Positions 27,833-27,837 of a DNA stretch of 27,837 bases are shown one piece after another. Source of the DNA: Lysobacterales bacterium UBA2790 (GTDB lineage: Bacteria; Pseudomonadota; Gammaproteobacteria; Xanthomonadales; Xanthomonadaceae); contig DEHW01000102.1 of assembly GCA_002352135.1 (NCBI GenBank), positions 1 to 27,837 on the forward strand. Direction: 5' to 3'. The notes under the pieces were generated by a model. The model was not told where the DNA came from. It did no database searches and saw only the letters and a list, made by a program, of their open reading frames with translations. The position numbers were made by a program, and so were the translations under genes. Each line of letters opens with the position of its first letter. Position 1 is the stretch's first letter.

Positions 27833-27837
27833 GCGAC

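Overview
The window is GC-rich (roughly 64% by eye), densely packed chromosomal DNA from a gammaproteobacterium. It looks most like the Lysobacterales/Xanthomonadales (Rhodanobacteraceae-like). The grounds are a PilU-type retraction ATPase, a complete mreBCD-mrdA-mrdB rod operon, a gammaproteobacterial YcgL protein, a dipeptidyl-peptidase IV with a GWSNGG active site, an Lrp very close to enterobacterial Lrp, and several predicted exported proteins ending in an xxFxxGFE-like tail. I see no phage, transposon, CRISPR array, rRNA or tRNA. Genus-level assignment is inference.

Layout. Positions 1-570 hold the end of an unrecognised protein with C-terminal membrane segments. A gene-free stretch with three hairpins (571-1026) follows. 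Next come pilU (minus strand) and, divergent from it, a two-gene envelope cassette: a DUF4398-like protein overlapping an OmpA-type peptidoglycan-binding protein. Between 3670 and 4018 lie an AT-rich nested palindrome and a 31-codon ORF with a strong Shine-Dalgarno sequence. A DUF465 (YdcH-like) gene then converges on a PfkB-family kinase. From 5455 to 10940 runs the rod-shape operon: MreB, MreC, MreD, PBP2 and RodA. RodA converges directly on a minus-strand pair of overlapping genes for exported proteins (10941-12466). Divergent from these is an exported DPP-IV-type peptidase, then a Tat-exported PhoX-family protein and a rhomboid-family protease. Lrp (minus) and alanine dehydrogenase (plus) are divergent across a palindrome-rich spacer. 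The last part holds a discoidin-like exported protein, ycgL overlapping a 1089-residue membrane/ankyrin protein, a delta-60 repeat exported protein and a di-haem c-type cytochrome oxidoreductase.

How the genes fit together. Much of the window concerns the cell envelope. The rod complex elongates peptidoglycan, the OmpA-type protein probably anchors to it, PilU serves type IV pilus retraction, and many remaining genes encode exported proteins. lrp-ald is a self-contained unit for alanine catabolism and its control. Most of the window is well-understood housekeeping. The least explained items are the shared GFE-like protein tails, the 31-codon ORF, the overlapping exported pair at 10941-12466, the ycgL-ankyrin pair, and a rhomboid with unusual residues around its active site. 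I found no clear evidence of a wholly new system.
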